NCBI RefSeq assembly: GCF_000754815.1
Contig: NZ_KN150747.1
Coordinates: 2,015,908 to 2,079,907 of the forward strand
Length of the DNA stretch: 64,000 bases
DNA from: Yersinia ruckeri ATCC 29473
Lineage (GTDB): Bacteria; Pseudomonadota; Gammaproteobacteria; Enterobacterales; Enterobacteriaceae
Reading direction: 5' to 3'
The translations under genes and the position numbers were made by a program. Numbering within the stretch: the stretch's first letter is position 1; each line of letters opens with the position of its first letter. Shown here piece after piece: positions 1 to 12,536 of the stretch. The notes below the pieces were generated by a model. It was not told the DNA's origin. It worked only from the letters and a program-made list of their open reading frames with translations, and did not search any database.

Positions 1-955
1 TGTGGTTTTGCTCGTGCTACTGGCGATTATCATTTTCCAGGATCCGACCTTTCTCAGCTTAATGAATTTAAGTAATATTTTAACCCAATCGTCGGTGCGT
101 ATCATTATTGCATTAGGTGTGGCCGGGTTAATTGTTACTCAGGGTACTGACTTGTCAGCCGGACGTCAGGTTGGTTTGGCGGCGGTTGTTGCCGCTACCA
201 TGTTGCAGTCAATGGATAACGTCAATAAAGTTTTCCCTGATTTGCACACCGTGCCGATTCCGTTTGTTATTTTAACCGTCTGCCTGATTGGCGCGATTAT
301 CGGTTTAGTAAACGGTATTATTATCGCTTACCTTAATGTGACGCCGTTTATTACCACATTAGGCACCATGATTATCGTTTACGGTATTAACTCGCTGTAT
401 TACGACTATGTGGGGGCTTCACCGATTGCTGGTTTTGATCCTGCCTTTTCGTCTTTCGCGCAGGGATTCTTGCGATTCGGTGACTTTAAGCTGTCGTACA
501 TAACATTCTATGCTTTGATCGCCATTGGATTTGTCTGGGTACTATGGAATAAAACACGTTTCGGTAAGAATATTTTCGCCATTGGTGGCAATCCAGAAGC
601 AGCTAAAGTATCCGGTGTTAACGTTCCTCTAAACCTGATTATGATTTACGCTTTGTCTGGCGTATTTTATGCCTTCGGTGGGATGTTGGAAGCGGGTCGT
701 ATCGGCAGTGCCACCAATAACCTCGGTTTTATGTATGAGCTGGATGCTATCGCCGCCTGTGTGGTGGGCGGTGTTTCCTTTAGTGGTGGGGTAGGTACGG
801 TCTTTGGTGTGGTAACTGGTGTCATCATTTTCACCGTGATCAACTACGGTTTAACCTATATCGGCGTAAACCCTTATTGGCAGTATATTATCAAGGGTGG
901 CATTATTATCTTTGCAGTGGCACTGGATTCGTTGAAATACGCCAAGAAGAAATAA
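1..955 (+). CDS. mglC: Galactose/methyl-galactoside ABC importer permease MglC, 5'-truncated by window edge
   Basis: Inner-membrane permease of the MglABC importer, which takes up galactose and methyl-galactosides delivered by periplasmic MglB. The 317 visible residues are nearly all hydrophobic helices and align with E. coli MglC (336 aa) from about its residue 20, so roughly 19 N-terminal residues and the true start lie outside the window; the first GTG here is an internal Val codon. The loop GGNPEAAKVSGVN around residues 196-208 is the conserved cytoplasmic coupling region of sugar permeases of this class. A strong hairpin follows at 978-1013. mglB and mglA are expected upstream, outside the window. 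Confidence 0.95.
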   Translation, partial: VVLLVLLAIIIFQDPTFLSLMNLSNILTQSSVRIIIALGVAGLIVTQGTDLSAGRQVGLAAVVAATMLQSMDNVNKVFPDLHTVPIPFVILTVCLIGAIIGLVNGIIIAYLNVTPFITTLGTMIIVYGINSLYYDYVGASPIAGFDPAFSSFAQGFLRFGDFKLSYITFYALIAIGFVWVLWNKTRFGKNIFAIGGNPEAAKVSGVNVPLNLIMIYALSGVFYAFGGMLEAGRIGSATNNLGFMYELDAIAACVVGGVSFSGGVGTVFGVVTGVIIFTVINYGLTYIGVNPYWQYIIKGGIIIFAVALDSLKYAKKK

Positions 956-977
956 TATTTAATAGACGTTTACGGTA

Positions 978-1013
978 AAAAAGCCAGTTGGATTGAATGC
1001 TAACTGGCTTTTT
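978..1013. terminator. Bidirectional terminator between mglC and sanA
   Basis: A 12-bp perfect inverted repeat (978-989 with 1002-1013) closes a 12-nt loop. The stem ends in a run of A on one side and T on the other, so it can terminate both converging genes. Confidence 0.85.
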
Positions 1014-1043
1014 ACTTTATATTATTTGTCGTAGTGGCATTGG

Positions 1044-1826
<783 letters not shown>

Positions 1827-1921
1827 TTACCTGATACCACGGCGCAAGACGTGCCGGAGAGAGTTAAGCTGATTTTTATCATTAAAAAGTGAGGAAGAGG
1901 AATAACTGGATAGAGATTAAC

Positions 1922-1946
1922 CTGCCCACAGGTTTGATATGGGCAG
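1922..1946 (-). terminator. Hairpin downstream of maeA
   Basis: CTGCCCA (1922-1928) and TGGGCAG (1940-1946) form a 7-bp stem just after the maeA stop. The following tract is only weakly T-rich, so termination is plausible but not certain. Confidence 0.4.
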
Positions 1947-1959
1947 ATTATAAGCGACT

Positions 1960-3687
<1,728 letters not shown>

Positions 3688-3920
3688 TTATCGGATAGCC
3701 GTGACTGCCTCCGATCCTAAGAGATAGGGAAAATATGTACAGCTTTTGTTAGCAAATTATAACAATCGCCAACAAAAATGAGAGTTAAAAGGCAAAAATG
3801 GACGATATCCACTGAGGAAACTCATGGCTTAGCTGATACTTATTAAAGTGCTCGCTAACTTTAATGATTAATTAATGACATAACCTACAGGTTTAAATAT
3901 GGCGATTCACACGGCTTAAT

Positions 3921-4376
3921 TTATTTGTTTTGTGAATCTGTTACCGTCAATTCTATTCGCTGACCGTAAGACACTTCCAGCGTATTATCATCAGGATCGG
4001 CAAAATAAGCCCAGTAACCGACCGGTTCGCCTGAATCCGTTGGCGCGGAACGTAAACAGCCTTCTGCGGTTGCCAGGGCGACCAGTTCGTCCACGTGTGC
4101 GCGGCTGGCACAGGCAATACCAATGTGACCAAACGGGCCGAGTGGCGTGTCTTTCAGCACCGGAGACTGTACCAGCACTATCGCAAAAGGCCGACTATGG
4201 TCAGTCATCCACACCACCTCCTCGCCGGGTTTTCCCCCAGCTCGGCGATGAACCAATATCATTCCTGCATAACGTTGGTAAAATGCCAGACTAGCATCAA
4301 TGTTGTGCACCACCAGTGCAATATGACTGAGTCCAAGATCAAGAGGGCGGGTAATATCGGTTACAGTGGCATTCAT
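3921..4376 (-). CDS. VOC (glyoxalase/bleomycin-resistance) family protein, function unknown
   Basis: A 151-aa single-domain vicinal-oxygen-chelate protein. Metal ligands can be assigned by position: His18 (LSHIAL), His84 (FGHIGI) and Glu134 (LEVSYG). The ADPDDNTLE segment before the last ligand is typical of glyoxalase-like dioxygenases and lyases. The sequence does not identify the substrate; it is too divergent for GloA. It is transcribed divergently from a LysR regulator with an 89-bp gap, the usual arrangement for a LysR regulator controlling its neighbour, so the two probably form a small inducible unit. The alternatives are a thiol transferase or a ring-cleavage enzyme. Confidence 0.75.
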   Translation of the reverse strand: MNATVTDITRPLDLGLSHIALVVHNIDASLAFYQRYAGMILVHRRAGGKPGEEVVWMTDHSRPFAIVLVQSPVLKDTPLGPFGHIGIACASRAHVDELVALATAEGCLRSAPTDSGEPVGYWAYFADPDDNTLEVSYGQRIELTVTDSQNK

Positions 4377-4440
4377 TACATTTCTCCGGTTAATAACTTC
4401 AGGTTCTCTTCACCCGTCAAATGATTCATTATTCTCTGAA

Positions 4441-4453
4441 CGATTGAAAATCG
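4441..4453. promoter_or_regulatory. Candidate LysR operator in the divergent intergenic region
   Basis: A short inverted repeat CGATT-GAA-AATCG lies between the divergent VOC gene and LysR gene, 13 bp before the regulator start. Position fits autoregulation, but the arms are only 5 bp. Confidence 0.3.
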
Positions 4454-4465
4454 ATATTTTATCTA

Positions 4466-5380
4466 ATGAGTATTCTTCTGATGAATAGTTTGCGTGCCAT
4501 CGATCTTAACCTCTTGGTGATACTGGACGTTTTGCTAAGTGAGCGGCATGTTTCTCGCGCAGCGAAACGGCTGTATATGAGTCAGCCTGCGGTTAGCCAT
4601 GCGCTGAACCGTCTGCGATATTTACTGGATGATGAATTGTTGGTGCGCGTGGCGGGCGGTTTTCAATTGACTCGTCGGGCAGCAGCGCTGATCGAACCGT
4701 TGAAAGAGGTATTAGAAAAAGTTCGCTATATTATCGGAACCGGCAATTTTGAACCGGCACTGGCTACACAACGCTTTCGTATTGCACTTTCTGATTATGG
4801 TGCTGCCATGGTACTACCCGGGTTGTTACAGCGCTTGCGCCAGCAGGCTCCGGGGATTGATTTAGTGGTGGAACAGGCCAGTCGTGAGCAGATGATTGAG
4901 CAGGTAATGGCTGGGCAGTTGGATTTGGCTTTGGGGGTATTCCCGGATCTTCCTGCCGATATGACTGCCAGTCGATTGTTTGAGGAACACTTTGTTTGCG
5001 TTATCGATCAGGCTAATCCGTTGGCGCGAAAAAAATATTTTACGTTAGATGATTATCTGGTTCAGCCGCATTTACTGGTTTCCATGCGTGGAGAAAGCGT
5101 GGGCGAAGTGGAAACCGCGTTAGCTGAATTAGGTGTAAGGCGGCGGGTGGCCGCAATTATGCCGCATTTTCTGCTGGCACCACAGGCACTGGCCGGAACT
5201 GACCTGCTGCTGACGGTTGCCAGTCGGGTCGTGACTATCCAGCAAGAATCAATGAATCTACAAAGGCTTACATTGCCATTTACCGTACCGAATTTTGATT
5301 TCGTACAAATCTGGCATAACCGGAATCACGGTAAAGAGGATCACCGCTGGTTACGGCAACAGGTAGCGGAAAGTTGTTAA
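4466..5380 (+). CDS. LysR-type transcriptional regulator
   Basis: A 304-aa regulator. The N-terminal winged helix-turn-helix covers about residues 12-70 (LLSERHVSRAAKRLYMSQPA is the recognition core), followed by a periplasmic-binding-protein-like effector domain. The start is uncertain: ATG at 4466 and at 4481 are both possible and neither has a strong ribosome site. It is divergent from the VOC gene, which is its likely target. The effector is unknown. The sequence resembles regulators of aromatic or small-molecule catabolism, but that is family-level only. Confidence 0.85.
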   Translation: MSILLMNSLRAIDLNLLVILDVLLSERHVSRAAKRLYMSQPAVSHALNRLRYLLDDELLVRVAGGFQLTRRAAALIEPLKEVLEKVRYIIGTGNFEPALATQRFRIALSDYGAAMVLPGLLQRLRQQAPGIDLVVEQASREQMIEQVMAGQLDLALGVFPDLPADMTASRLFEEHFVCVIDQANPLARKKYFTLDDYLVQPHLLVSMRGESVGEVETALAELGVRRRVAAIMPHFLLAPQALAGTDLLLTVASRVVTIQQESMNLQRLTLPFTVPNFDFVQIWHNRNHGKEDHRWLRQQVAESC

Positions 5381-5388
5381 TTTAACCG

Positions 5389-5420
5389 CCGGATCACAAA
5401 GTTCATGCTCCGGGGTTTTT
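5389..5420 (+). terminator. Weak terminator after the LysR gene
   Basis: CCGGA (5389-5393) pairs with TCCGG (5409-5413), followed by a GGTTTTTATT tail. It sits between the converging LysR and cdd genes. Confidence 0.5.
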
Positions 5421-5437
5421 ATTCTGACATCCTGAGC

Positions 5438-6322
5438 TTAAAAGGTCATACGGCGAACGTCCTGACAACCCATGGCTGCCAGTGTAGAACGGGTGGCATC
5501 CCATTGGCTCAAAATCGGCGTGGTTGGCTCCGCCAGCACTGCTCGACGGATCTGCAAACAATCGCTGCCGGACATATTCATTAGAATCAGTGCAGCTTGC
5601 AGCGGCGGCAAACTGGGGTTGAATGCGGCATTTTCCGCGTAGCGACCCGCATAAACTACGCCATTAGCATCTTCGAGGGCGACGCCGCTGTGGGCTTTGC
5701 TATAAGGTGCGTGGCTGTGGTTGGCCGCGTCGAGCGCCGCCTGAATCAAGTTATCGCTATTGTTGAGACAGTAGCCGTGATCGACGTCATCCATTAACAA
5801 ACTGCTGATAGCCAAATCTTTCGGACCAAAAGCGTCAGGCAGATAGTCAGCTAACGTTGCAACCGGACGTCCAGGCAAATGAATATGCAGGCCAGTCCCG
5901 CTATTTAGTTCATTCATAAATTGGCGACAATGCCCGCAAGGCGTGTAATTCACGGTAATGGCTACCAGAGCTGTTTCACCCCGCAGCCAGGCGTGAGTTA
6001 CAGCACATTGTTCGGCGTGAATGGTCTGTTGCAATGGCGTGCCACTGAACTCCATATTGGCACCAAAATACAGATTGCCACTTTCCCCGCGAGCAATGGC
6101 TCCGACCTTAAAATGAGAAATCGGTGTCAGTGAACAGGCGGCGGCCAAAGGCAGCAGGGCAAAGGCCAACTCATCGTCATTCAGGCCACTGATGTGTTTA
6201 ACCATTTCTACTTGTGCAGCGCTAAGCATTGCAGGGAAGCGATCGTTGCTCAGCAGAGGTTCCAGGGCAGATTGTAATGCTGATGGCAGTTCGGCCAGCG
6301 GCGCGTGAAAACGTGCTTGCAT
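5438..6322 (-). CDS. cdd: Cytidine deaminase
   Basis: Deaminates cytidine and deoxycytidine to uridine and deoxyuridine in pyrimidine salvage. The ATG at 6322 is chosen over an upstream ATG at 6340 because GGAGAGA lies 7 nt before it and the product is then 294 aa, equal to E. coli. With that start the zinc ligands fall at His102, Cys129 and Cys132 and the proton shuttle at Glu104, the E. coli numbering. The non-catalytic C-terminal half of the duplicated fold is also present. Two TGTGA half-sites in the 168 bp upstream (near 6380 and 6401) recall the CRP control of E. coli cdd, but they are imperfect. Confidence 0.96.
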   Translation of the reverse strand: MQARFHAPLAELPSALQSALEPLLSNDRFPAMLSAAQVEMVKHISGLNDDELAFALLPLAAACSLTPISHFKVGAIARGESGNLYFGANMEFSGTPLQQTIHAEQCAVTHAWLRGETALVAITVNYTPCGHCRQFMNELNSGTGLHIHLPGRPVATLADYLPDAFGPKDLAISSLLMDDVDHGYCLNNSDNLIQAALDAANHSHAPYSKAHSGVALEDANGVVYAGRYAENAAFNPSLPPLQAALILMNMSGSDCLQIRRAVLAEPTTPILSQWDATRSTLAAMGCQDVRRMTF

Positions 6323-6490
6323 AGAGATTCTCTCCAACATTAACGGGAAACTATTTTAGATAGCTTGCTTGGGTAGTATTGTGATGTGAATCTCGTTATT
6401 TGTGAAATCCATGCAATAAAAAACATTAAATGAGAGATATATCTCAAACTTATGCCATCTTAACCATCCATTCCTCTTCGGAATTTCAAT

Positions 6491-7183
6491 TTAGCCGAAC
6501 AAATGCAGCAAAATTGGGAATAAAAAAGGTGCGAGCAATGAAGTCATGATCCCGCAAATAACGAGTGCAAGTGAACTGAATGCCCCTTCCTGAAAATCCA
6601 CTTCGGCACAACGTGCGGTACCCAAGGCATGAGAAGCGGTGCCCATCGCCAAGCCTCTGGAGGCTTTGGTGGTAATTCTCAGCCGATTAAGCAGGGTATG
6701 GCCGAAAACGGCACCGAGGATCCCGACGAAGATAACGCAAACAGCGCTGATTGCCGGAATGCCGTTAATGGAACCGGCGACGGCCATGGCAATCGGGGTG
6801 GTCACGGATTTGGGTAATATCGACGCGGCAATTTCTGGGGTTGCTCCCATCCACAGTGCGATCGCAGTACCGCTGACCATCGCCGTTATGCTGCCAATAA
6901 AACAGATACTGATAATCGATTTCCAGCGCGCCCGAATCTGGTGTAACTGCTCATATAGCGGGAATGCCAGCGCGACGACCGCCGGCTGCAACAGGTCATT
7001 CAGAATTTTACTGCCTTTAAAATAATTGGCGTACGGCATATGGGTGAGCAGGAGCAGGGGAATAATCACCAGCATAGAGACCAGCAAAGGATTCAGCAGC
7101 GGCATTTTCAAGCTAACAGCCAGCTTGCGTGCGCCAAAGAAGACCAGCAGAGTTAACGGCAGCGACCACCAAATATGCTCCAT
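6491..7183 (-). CDS. yohK: LrgB/YohK family inner-membrane protein
   Basis: A 230-aa polytopic protein of the LrgB/CidB family. With its partner YohJ it resembles the antiholin-type pairs LrgAB and CidAB; recent work on relatives links such pairs to transport of small metabolites, so a holin role should not be assumed. The conserved GAVFGHTLLNRLRI and GLAMGTASHALGT segments near the C-terminal half are visible. Its ATG overlaps the yohJ stop by one base (TAATG), indicating translational coupling. It lies upstream of cdd, the same relative order as in E. coli. Confidence 0.92.
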   Translation of the reverse strand: MEHIWWSLPLTLLVFFGARKLAVSLKMPLLNPLLVSMLVIIPLLLLTHMPYANYFKGSKILNDLLQPAVVALAFPLYEQLHQIRARWKSIISICFIGSITAMVSGTAIALWMGATPEIAASILPKSVTTPIAMAVAGSINGIPAISAVCVIFVGILGAVFGHTLLNRLRITTKASRGLAMGTASHALGTARCAEVDFQEGAFSSLALVICGIMTSLLAPFLFPILLHLFG

Positions 7184-7590
7184 TATTTGTCCTCCGATGA
7201 TTCATCGACTGAACCGATAATTTTACGTTCGCGATGAATGAAATGCGAACTGTAGCCGACCACGATCATAACAATCAGCGTGCTGATAAAACAGGACACC
7301 ACGATAGGACCGAACTGTTTGCTGAGTTGGTCATAATACTGCATAACACCGACACCGATTGGCACGAACAGCAGCGCCATGTAGCGAATCAAAATATGGC
7401 AACCGGATTTAACCCAGCGCGCTGGCAGGATTTGTGATGACAGCAAGGCAAATAAGATCAACATGCCAATAATGCTGCCTGGAATGGTCAGGGGTAGCAG
7501 CGCGGACAGGCCATTACCCGCCCATAAACAGAGGTAAATAAATACAAAGGCTCGCAGGTATTGCCAGCAAAGTGTAATCACATTGCGCAT
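7183..7590 (-). CDS. yohJ: LrgA/YohJ family inner-membrane protein
   Basis: A small four-helix membrane protein of the LrgA/CidA family. The ATG at 7590 gives 135 aa, close to E. coli YohJ (132 aa), and is preceded by an AGGACA ribosome site; an upstream in-frame ATG at 7629 lacks one and adds non-conserved residues. Key conserved stretches are [16 protein letters not shown] and the [17 protein letters not shown] loop. It is the first gene of the coupled yohJ-yohK unit. Confidence 0.92.
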   Translation of the reverse strand: MRNVITLCWQYLRAFVFIYLCLWAGNGLSALLPLTIPGSIIGMLILFALLSSQILPARWVKSGCHILIRYMALLFVPIGVGVMQYYDQLSKQFGPIVVSCFISTLIVMIVVGYSSHFIHRERKIIGSVDESSEDK

Positions 7591-7743
7591 AATAAGTGTC
7601 CTAAGTAACGGAATGTAATCATCATACAATTATGACGAAAAATGTGCTACTGATCACAGCATGAATTATATCTATGGTTGTATTCCATTAGCGACATATG
7701 ACTACTCGCTGGCTATTATCCCACTTATTTTATTGAACTAACC

Positions 7744-8194
7744 TTATCTCTGACGCTGGGTCAAACTCGTTCCCCTGCATTTTTTCCAACCGATAATCGC
7801 GATAGATAAAGCCCTGCCCGAGCCATGCATAATCATTAACATAAAAACGGGGTTTCTGGTACAGAATCGACCATTAAGAAACCACTCATCACGGGGGGGC
7901 TGTATTACCTGGATTAGCCAGATTTTGCACAAGGTAACAGCATAATGGCAAAGATAGTACGGTTGTTGCCGTTGCGAATACATCCACTTATTCACTAATG
8001 TTATTAAATTACTGGCTTAATAAGTCACTATTAATAGTAACCATCTTTTCTATTTTTGAATCATCTGGAGTATTATTGGTCAGATAGCGGTAGTCATTTC
8101 CTGCTATAGCGAGTAAGTGAGTTAACCCAATAAAAAACGAAAGATAAACACTTATTAAACGGATACGGGGCATCGTTAGGCTAATGTTATTCAA
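7744..8194 (-). pseudogene. Probably decayed small gene spread over several frames
   Basis: I do not recognise this. A 61-codon frame (8194 to 8009) starts with a signal-peptide-like stretch and a peptide NDYRYLTNNTPDDSKIE. After its stop the protein-like coding moves between frames: one carries a hydrophobic stretch, and the last part (about 7876 to 7741) reads RFYVNDYAWLGQGFIYRDYR in a frame with several stops just upstream. A run of seven C at about 7894-7900 lies at the breakpoint. The simplest reading is a small secreted or membrane protein gene broken by frameshifts; spurious short frames are the alternative. Confidence 0.35.
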
Positions 8195-8226
8195 TTTGAA
8201 ACAGAATCAAAGGACCCGATCTCGCC

Positions 8227-9054
8227 ATGAGTAAAGTTAGTCAGCTATTTAGTTTTTCGGATGTATTTAAAATGACTGAAATGGGATATCGCTACTCAGA
8301 TATCAGTAACAACCCGGCCTTCTATTTTATGTCACGAGGCGAGTTTTTGATTGTTTTAATGCGTTATTTATTGGTATTGCCATTACTGCTTATTTTGATG
8401 GATGTACTGTGGCCTGATTTGTTTGATGAACTGGTGATAGTTGCACTTCAATCCTGGCCGGCGGTATTTTCTTTGGTGCTGTTGATACCTTGTTATTATC
8501 GATTAAAATCACAAGGCCTGAGTCATTACCTGCTCTTGATTAACTTATTTCCATTGATTAATTATTTGCCGCTAAATATCCTGACACTTCCATTATGTGG
8601 CGCATTTTTACTTTATCTTATCTTTATCAATATTTATCCCGGAGAAAGGCACCGTTGTGAGCGTAAAATAGAAATAAATCATGAAATACCGGGGGAATAT
8701 CCCTTGAAGCCGACGATTGGCTACTTTTTTGCGTTGAATTTACTCGGTTTTTTATTTTTCGAATTAGATGATGCAGCAATACTGCTCATTATGATTTCGT
8801 GGATTTCCTTTCTTCTCACCAAATTTCATTGGCCTATTGTGATAATAAATATCATTGGTGCTATTGGTATTTTTATTTTCTTGAGTTCTGATTTCTCCGA
8901 TCTCAAACACCATCAGAATATTTTTATCGATGCGTTGATAAAGATATCGCTACTGGACTCGGTACTATTTTTGATGTTCTCACTGAGTCTATTTCTGAAT
9001 ATGCTATTTTGGCTGGAAGAGCGTGATCGCAACAAAACAGCGCCGGAAGCTTAA
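8227..9054 (+). CDS. Hypothetical multi-pass membrane protein
   Basis: 275 aa, not recognised. About seven to eight hydrophobic helices are visible, starting near residue 38 (FLIVLMRYLLVLPLLLILM), with a charged cytoplasmic-type loop around residues 138-160 (PGERHRCERKIEINHEIPGE) and a charged C-terminus. AAAGGA lies about 12 nt before the ATG. No catalytic motif is evident. It is isolated between a decayed gene and the converging metG, and is AT-rich with many Ile and Phe codons compared with neighbours, which may mean accessory origin. YegH- or acyltransferase-like assignments are not supported. Confidence 0.7.
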   Translation: MSKVSQLFSFSDVFKMTEMGYRYSDISNNPAFYFMSRGEFLIVLMRYLLVLPLLLILMDVLWPDLFDELVIVALQSWPAVFSLVLLIPCYYRLKSQGLSHYLLLINLFPLINYLPLNILTLPLCGAFLLYLIFINIYPGERHRCERKIEINHEIPGEYPLKPTIGYFFALNLLGFLFFELDDAAILLIMISWISFLLTKFHWPIVIINIIGAIGIFIFLSSDFSDLKHHQNIFIDALIKISLLDSVLFLMFSLSLFLNMLFWLEERDRNKTAPEA

Positions 9055-9145
9055 AAGAGAACGGATAGATTGAGGGCGTTGAGCTTGATATTCTTTGGGA
9101 TACAAAACGCGGGAAGTTGAATTCGTCAGTGCTAAATCCAGATCA

Positions 9146-9176
9146 TGCCGGTAAGGTTTTCCCTACCGGCAAGCGA
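9146..9176. terminator. Hairpin between the unknown membrane protein gene and metG
   Basis: TGCCGGTA (9146-9153) pairs with TACCGGCA, followed on the + strand by AGCGATTTTTATTT. It separates two converging genes. Confidence 0.65.
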
Positions 9177-9179
9177 TTT

Positions 9180-11207
9180 TTATTTGACCTGCATACCTGG
9201 TTGAGCACCGCTGTCCGGACTAAGTAGGAAGATCTCTTTCCCGCCAGGACCGGCAGCCATGACCATACCTTCTGAGAGACCAAAACGCATTTTGCGCGGT
9301 GCCAGATTGGCGACCATCACGGTCAAACGGCCTTCCAGTGCTTTCGGGTCGGGGTAAGCGGAACGAATACCGGAGAATACCTGACGAGTTTCACCGCCTA
9401 GATCCAAGGTCAGTTTCAGTAATTTATCGGAACCGTCAACGAAATCTGCCTGTTTAATCAGAGCGATTCGCATATCCACTTTGGCGAAGTCATCAAAGTT
9501 GATGGTGTCCTGAATGGGATCATCAGCCAACGGGCCAGTCACCGCAACCGTCGGCTCCAGGTTCTGCTTGGAATCGCTGACCATCTCGCTCACTTTATCC
9601 AGATCAATGCGGTTAAACAGTGCCTTGAACGCACTGATTTGATGATCCAACAGAGGCTGTTCAATGCTATCCCAGGCCAGTTCTGTATTGAGGAACGTCT
9701 CGGTTCGCTCTGTCAGCGCTGGCAATACCGGTTTCAGGTAAGTCATCAACACGCGGAACAGGTTAATGCCCATGGAGCAGATAGCCTGGAGATCGGCCTC
9801 GCGGCCTTCCTGTTTCGCCACCACCCACGGAGCCTGTTCATCCACATAACGGTTGGCCACGTCCGCCAGTGCCATGATTTCACGGATAGCCCGGCCACTT
9901 TCACGACTGTTATAAGCTTCAGCAATGGATGTGGCTGCATCGGTAAAGGTTTTATATAACGCGGGATCGGCCAATTTGTCAGCCAGTTTGCCGTCAAAGC
10001 GTTTATTAATAAAACCGGCGTTACGCGAAGCCAGATTAACCACTTTATTGACGATATCAGCGTTAACGCGCTGTACGAAATCTTCCAGATTCAGATCGAT
10101 ATCATCAATGCGCGAGGATAGTTTAGCCGCATAATAGTAACGCAGGCAGTCGGCATCCAAGTGTTGTAAATAGGTGCTCGCCTTGATAAATGTGCCGCGA
10201 GACTTCGACATTTTTGCACCGTTAACCGTTACATAACCATGTACAAACAGGTTGGTCGGTTTACGGAAATGGCTGCCTTCCAGCATGGCTGGCCAGAACA
10301 AACTGTGGAAATAGACGATATCTTTACCGATGAAGTGGTATAGCTCAGTGGTGGAATCTTCACGCCAGAATTCGTCGAAATCCAGATCGCCGCGTTTGTC
10401 ACACAGGTTTTTAAATGACCCCATATAACCGATAGGTGCATCCAACCATACGTAGAAATATTTACCCGGCGCATCAGGCACTTCAAAACCGAAGTAAGGC
10501 GCATCGCGGGAAATGTCCCATTGTTGCAGACCGGAGTCGAACCATTCTTGCATTTTGTTCGCAACCTGCTCTTGCAGTGCGCCAGAACGGGTCCAGGCCT
10601 GAAGCATTTCGCTGAACGCCGGCAGATCAAAAAAGAAATGCTCGGATTCACGCATCACAGGCGTCGCGCCGGAAACGGCAGATTTCGGATCGATCAATTC
10701 AGTCGGGCTATAGGTTGCGCCGCAGACTTCACAGTTATCGCCGTACTGATCCGCTGCTTTACACTTGGGACAGGTACCTTTTACAAAGCGATCCGGTAGG
10801 AACATACCTTTCTCAGGATCGTACAACTGAGAGATGGTGCGGTTTTTGATAAAACCATTTTCTTTTAAACGGGTATAAATCAGGCTCGATAGCTCACGGT
10901 TTTCATCACTGTGAGTCGAATGATAATTGTCGTAGCTGATACCAAAACCGGCGAAATCCTGTTGGTGTTCCTGGCTCATTTCAGCAATCATTTGCTCAGG
11001 TTCAACGCCCAATTGCTGTGCTTTCAGCATGATTGGCGTGCCGTGAGCATCATCCGCACAGATGAAATGAACTTCATTGCCGCGCATTCGCTGGAAACGG
11101 ACCCAGATATCTGCCTGGATGTGCTCGAGCATATGACCGAGATGAATAGAACCGTTAGCGTATGGTAGCGCGCACGTCACCAATAATTTTTTCGCGACTT
11201 GAGCCAT
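9180..11207 (-). CDS. metG: Methionyl-tRNA synthetase
   Basis: Charges initiator and elongator tRNA-Met with methionine. 675 aa against 677 in E. coli. Class I signatures HLGH (22-25) and KMSKS (332-336) sit at the E. coli positions. The zinc knuckle is formed by Cys146, Cys149, Cys159 and Cys162. The anticodon-binding helical domain is followed by the C-terminal EMAP/Trbp111-like tRNA-binding dimerisation domain from about residue 573 ([13 protein letters not shown]). It is divergent from mrp across a 216-bp gap, the conserved enterobacterial arrangement. Confidence 0.98.
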   Translation of the reverse strand: MAQVAKKLLVTCALPYANGSIHLGHMLEHIQADIWVRFQRMRGNEVHFICADDAHGTPIMLKAQQLGVEPEQMIAEMSQEHQQDFAGFGISYDNYHSTHSDENRELSSLIYTRLKENGFIKNRTISQLYDPEKGMFLPDRFVKGTCPKCKAADQYGDNCEVCGATYSPTELIDPKSAVSGATPVMRESEHFFFDLPAFSEMLQAWTRSGALQEQVANKMQEWFDSGLQQWDISRDAPYFGFEVPDAPGKYFYVWLDAPIGYMGSFKNLCDKRGDLDFDEFWREDSTTELYHFIGKDIVYFHSLFWPAMLEGSHFRKPTNLFVHGYVTVNGAKMSKSRGTFIKASTYLQHLDADCLRYYYAAKLSSRIDDIDLNLEDFVQRVNADIVNKVVNLASRNAGFINKRFDGKLADKLADPALYKTFTDAATSIAEAYNSRESGRAIREIMALADVANRYVDEQAPWVVAKQEGREADLQAICSMGINLFRVLMTYLKPVLPALTERTETFLNTELAWDSIEQPLLDHQISAFKALFNRIDLDKVSEMVSDSKQNLEPTVAVTGPLADDPIQDTINFDDFAKVDMRIALIKQADFVDGSDKLLKLTLDLGGETRQVFSGIRSAYPDPKALEGRLTVMVANLAPRKMRFGLSEGMVMAAGPGGKEIFLLSPDSGAQPGMQVK

Positions 11208-11423
11208 AGTAGGAAATTGCTTTCTGTAATAGGAATAAGGGGTCTTTGATGTTAACCGATCCCGTCGATTGCCGCTAGGGTCAGGGAACGACTGGTGGTG
11301 CTTGAGGCAAATTGCGGTGATTTAAATGTGCTTTTTCGTAACGATTGGCACTCCGTCAGCGGAGTTCTGGTATGCTAAAGCGTATTGTCTTTAGGTTAAT
11401 AACGATAAAATCAAGGAGCCGGG

Positions 11424-12536
11424 ATGAGCAAAAAATCCCCCGAGCAGACCACCCCTGACCTGCTGCAATCTCAAGTATCAAAGGTGTTGGCTGCCTTTAC
11501 CCATCCTACGTTGCAAAAAGATCTGACCGCATTACGCGCGGTTCACCACTGTGCATTGCTGGATAATGTTCTGCATATCGAATTGATCATGCCGTTTGCC
11601 TGGCAGTATGGCTTTGAATGCCTAAAAGAAGCCGTTACCGTCGAGCTGCAACAACTGACCGGTGCCAAAGCCATTGATTGGAAACTCAGCCACAACATTA
11701 CCACGTTGCGTCGTGCCAACGATCAGCCTGGCGTGAAAGGGGTGCGTAATATAGTGGCCGTCAGCTCTGGCAAAGGTGGGGTCGGTAAATCCAGTACGGC
11801 GGTGAATCTGGCGTTGGCATTGATCAGTGAAGGTGCCAAAGTGGGGATTCTGGATGCGGACATTTATGGGCCATCAATTCCCAGTATGCTCGGTACCACC
11901 CATGAGCGACCAACCTCGCCGGATGGCAAACATATGGCACCGATTCTGGCTCATGGATTGGCGACCAATTCCATCGGTTATTTGGTCACTGATGACAATG
12001 CCATGGTGTGGCGTGGCCCGATGGCCAGTAAAGCCCTGATGCAGATGTTGCAGGACACGTTGTGGCCGGATCTGGATTATTTGGTGATCGATATGCCGCC
12101 AGGTACCGGTGATATCCAATTAACCTTATCGCAGAATATTCCGGTCACTGGTGCACTGGTGGTGACTACGCCACAGGATATTGCGCTGATCGATGCGATG
12201 AAAGGGATTGTGATGTTTGAAAAAGTGCATGTGCCAGTATTGGGTATTATCGAAAATATGAGCATGCATATTTGCAGTAACTGCGGTCATCTGGAACCGA
12301 TATTCGGCACTGGCGGCGCAGAGAAACTGGCAGAGAAATACCATTGCAAACTGTTAGGACAAATTCCGTTGCATATTTGCCTACGTGAAGATCTGGATCG
12401 TGGTGAACCGACGGTGGTCAGTCGTCCAGATAGCGAGTTTGCGGATATTTACCGTCAGTTGGCCTCCACGGTTGCGGCTGAAATGTATTGGCAGGGGGAG
12501 GCGATCCCGACGGAAATTTCTTTCCGCGCGCTATAA
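11424..12536 (+). CDS. mrp: Iron-sulfur cluster carrier Mrp/ApbC
   Basis: A P-loop ATPase that holds and transfers 4Fe-4S clusters to apoproteins; apbC mutants in Salmonella are impaired in thiamine synthesis. 370 aa, with an N-terminal MIP18/DUF59-like domain (about 12-95), the deviant Walker A motif GKGGVGKS (116-123) and the cluster-bridging CSNC (Cys284, Cys287). AAGGAGCC precedes the ATG by a few bases. It is divergent from metG and followed by udk after about 217 bp, so probably monocistronic. Confidence 0.96.
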   Translation: MSKKSPEQTTPDLLQSQVSKVLAAFTHPTLQKDLTALRAVHHCALLDNVLHIELIMPFAWQYGFECLKEAVTVELQQLTGAKAIDWKLSHNITTLRRANDQPGVKGVRNIVAVSSGKGGVGKSSTAVNLALALISEGAKVGILDADIYGPSIPSMLGTTHERPTSPDGKHMAPILAHGLATNSIGYLVTDDNAMVWRGPMASKALMQMLQDTLWPDLDYLVIDMPPGTGDIQLTLSQNIPVTGALVVTTPQDIALIDAMKGIVMFEKVHVPVLGIIENMSMHICSNCGHLEPIFGTGGAEKLAEKYHCKLLGQIPLHICLREDLDRGEPTVVSRPDSEFADIYRQLASTVAAEMYWQGEAIPTEISFRAL

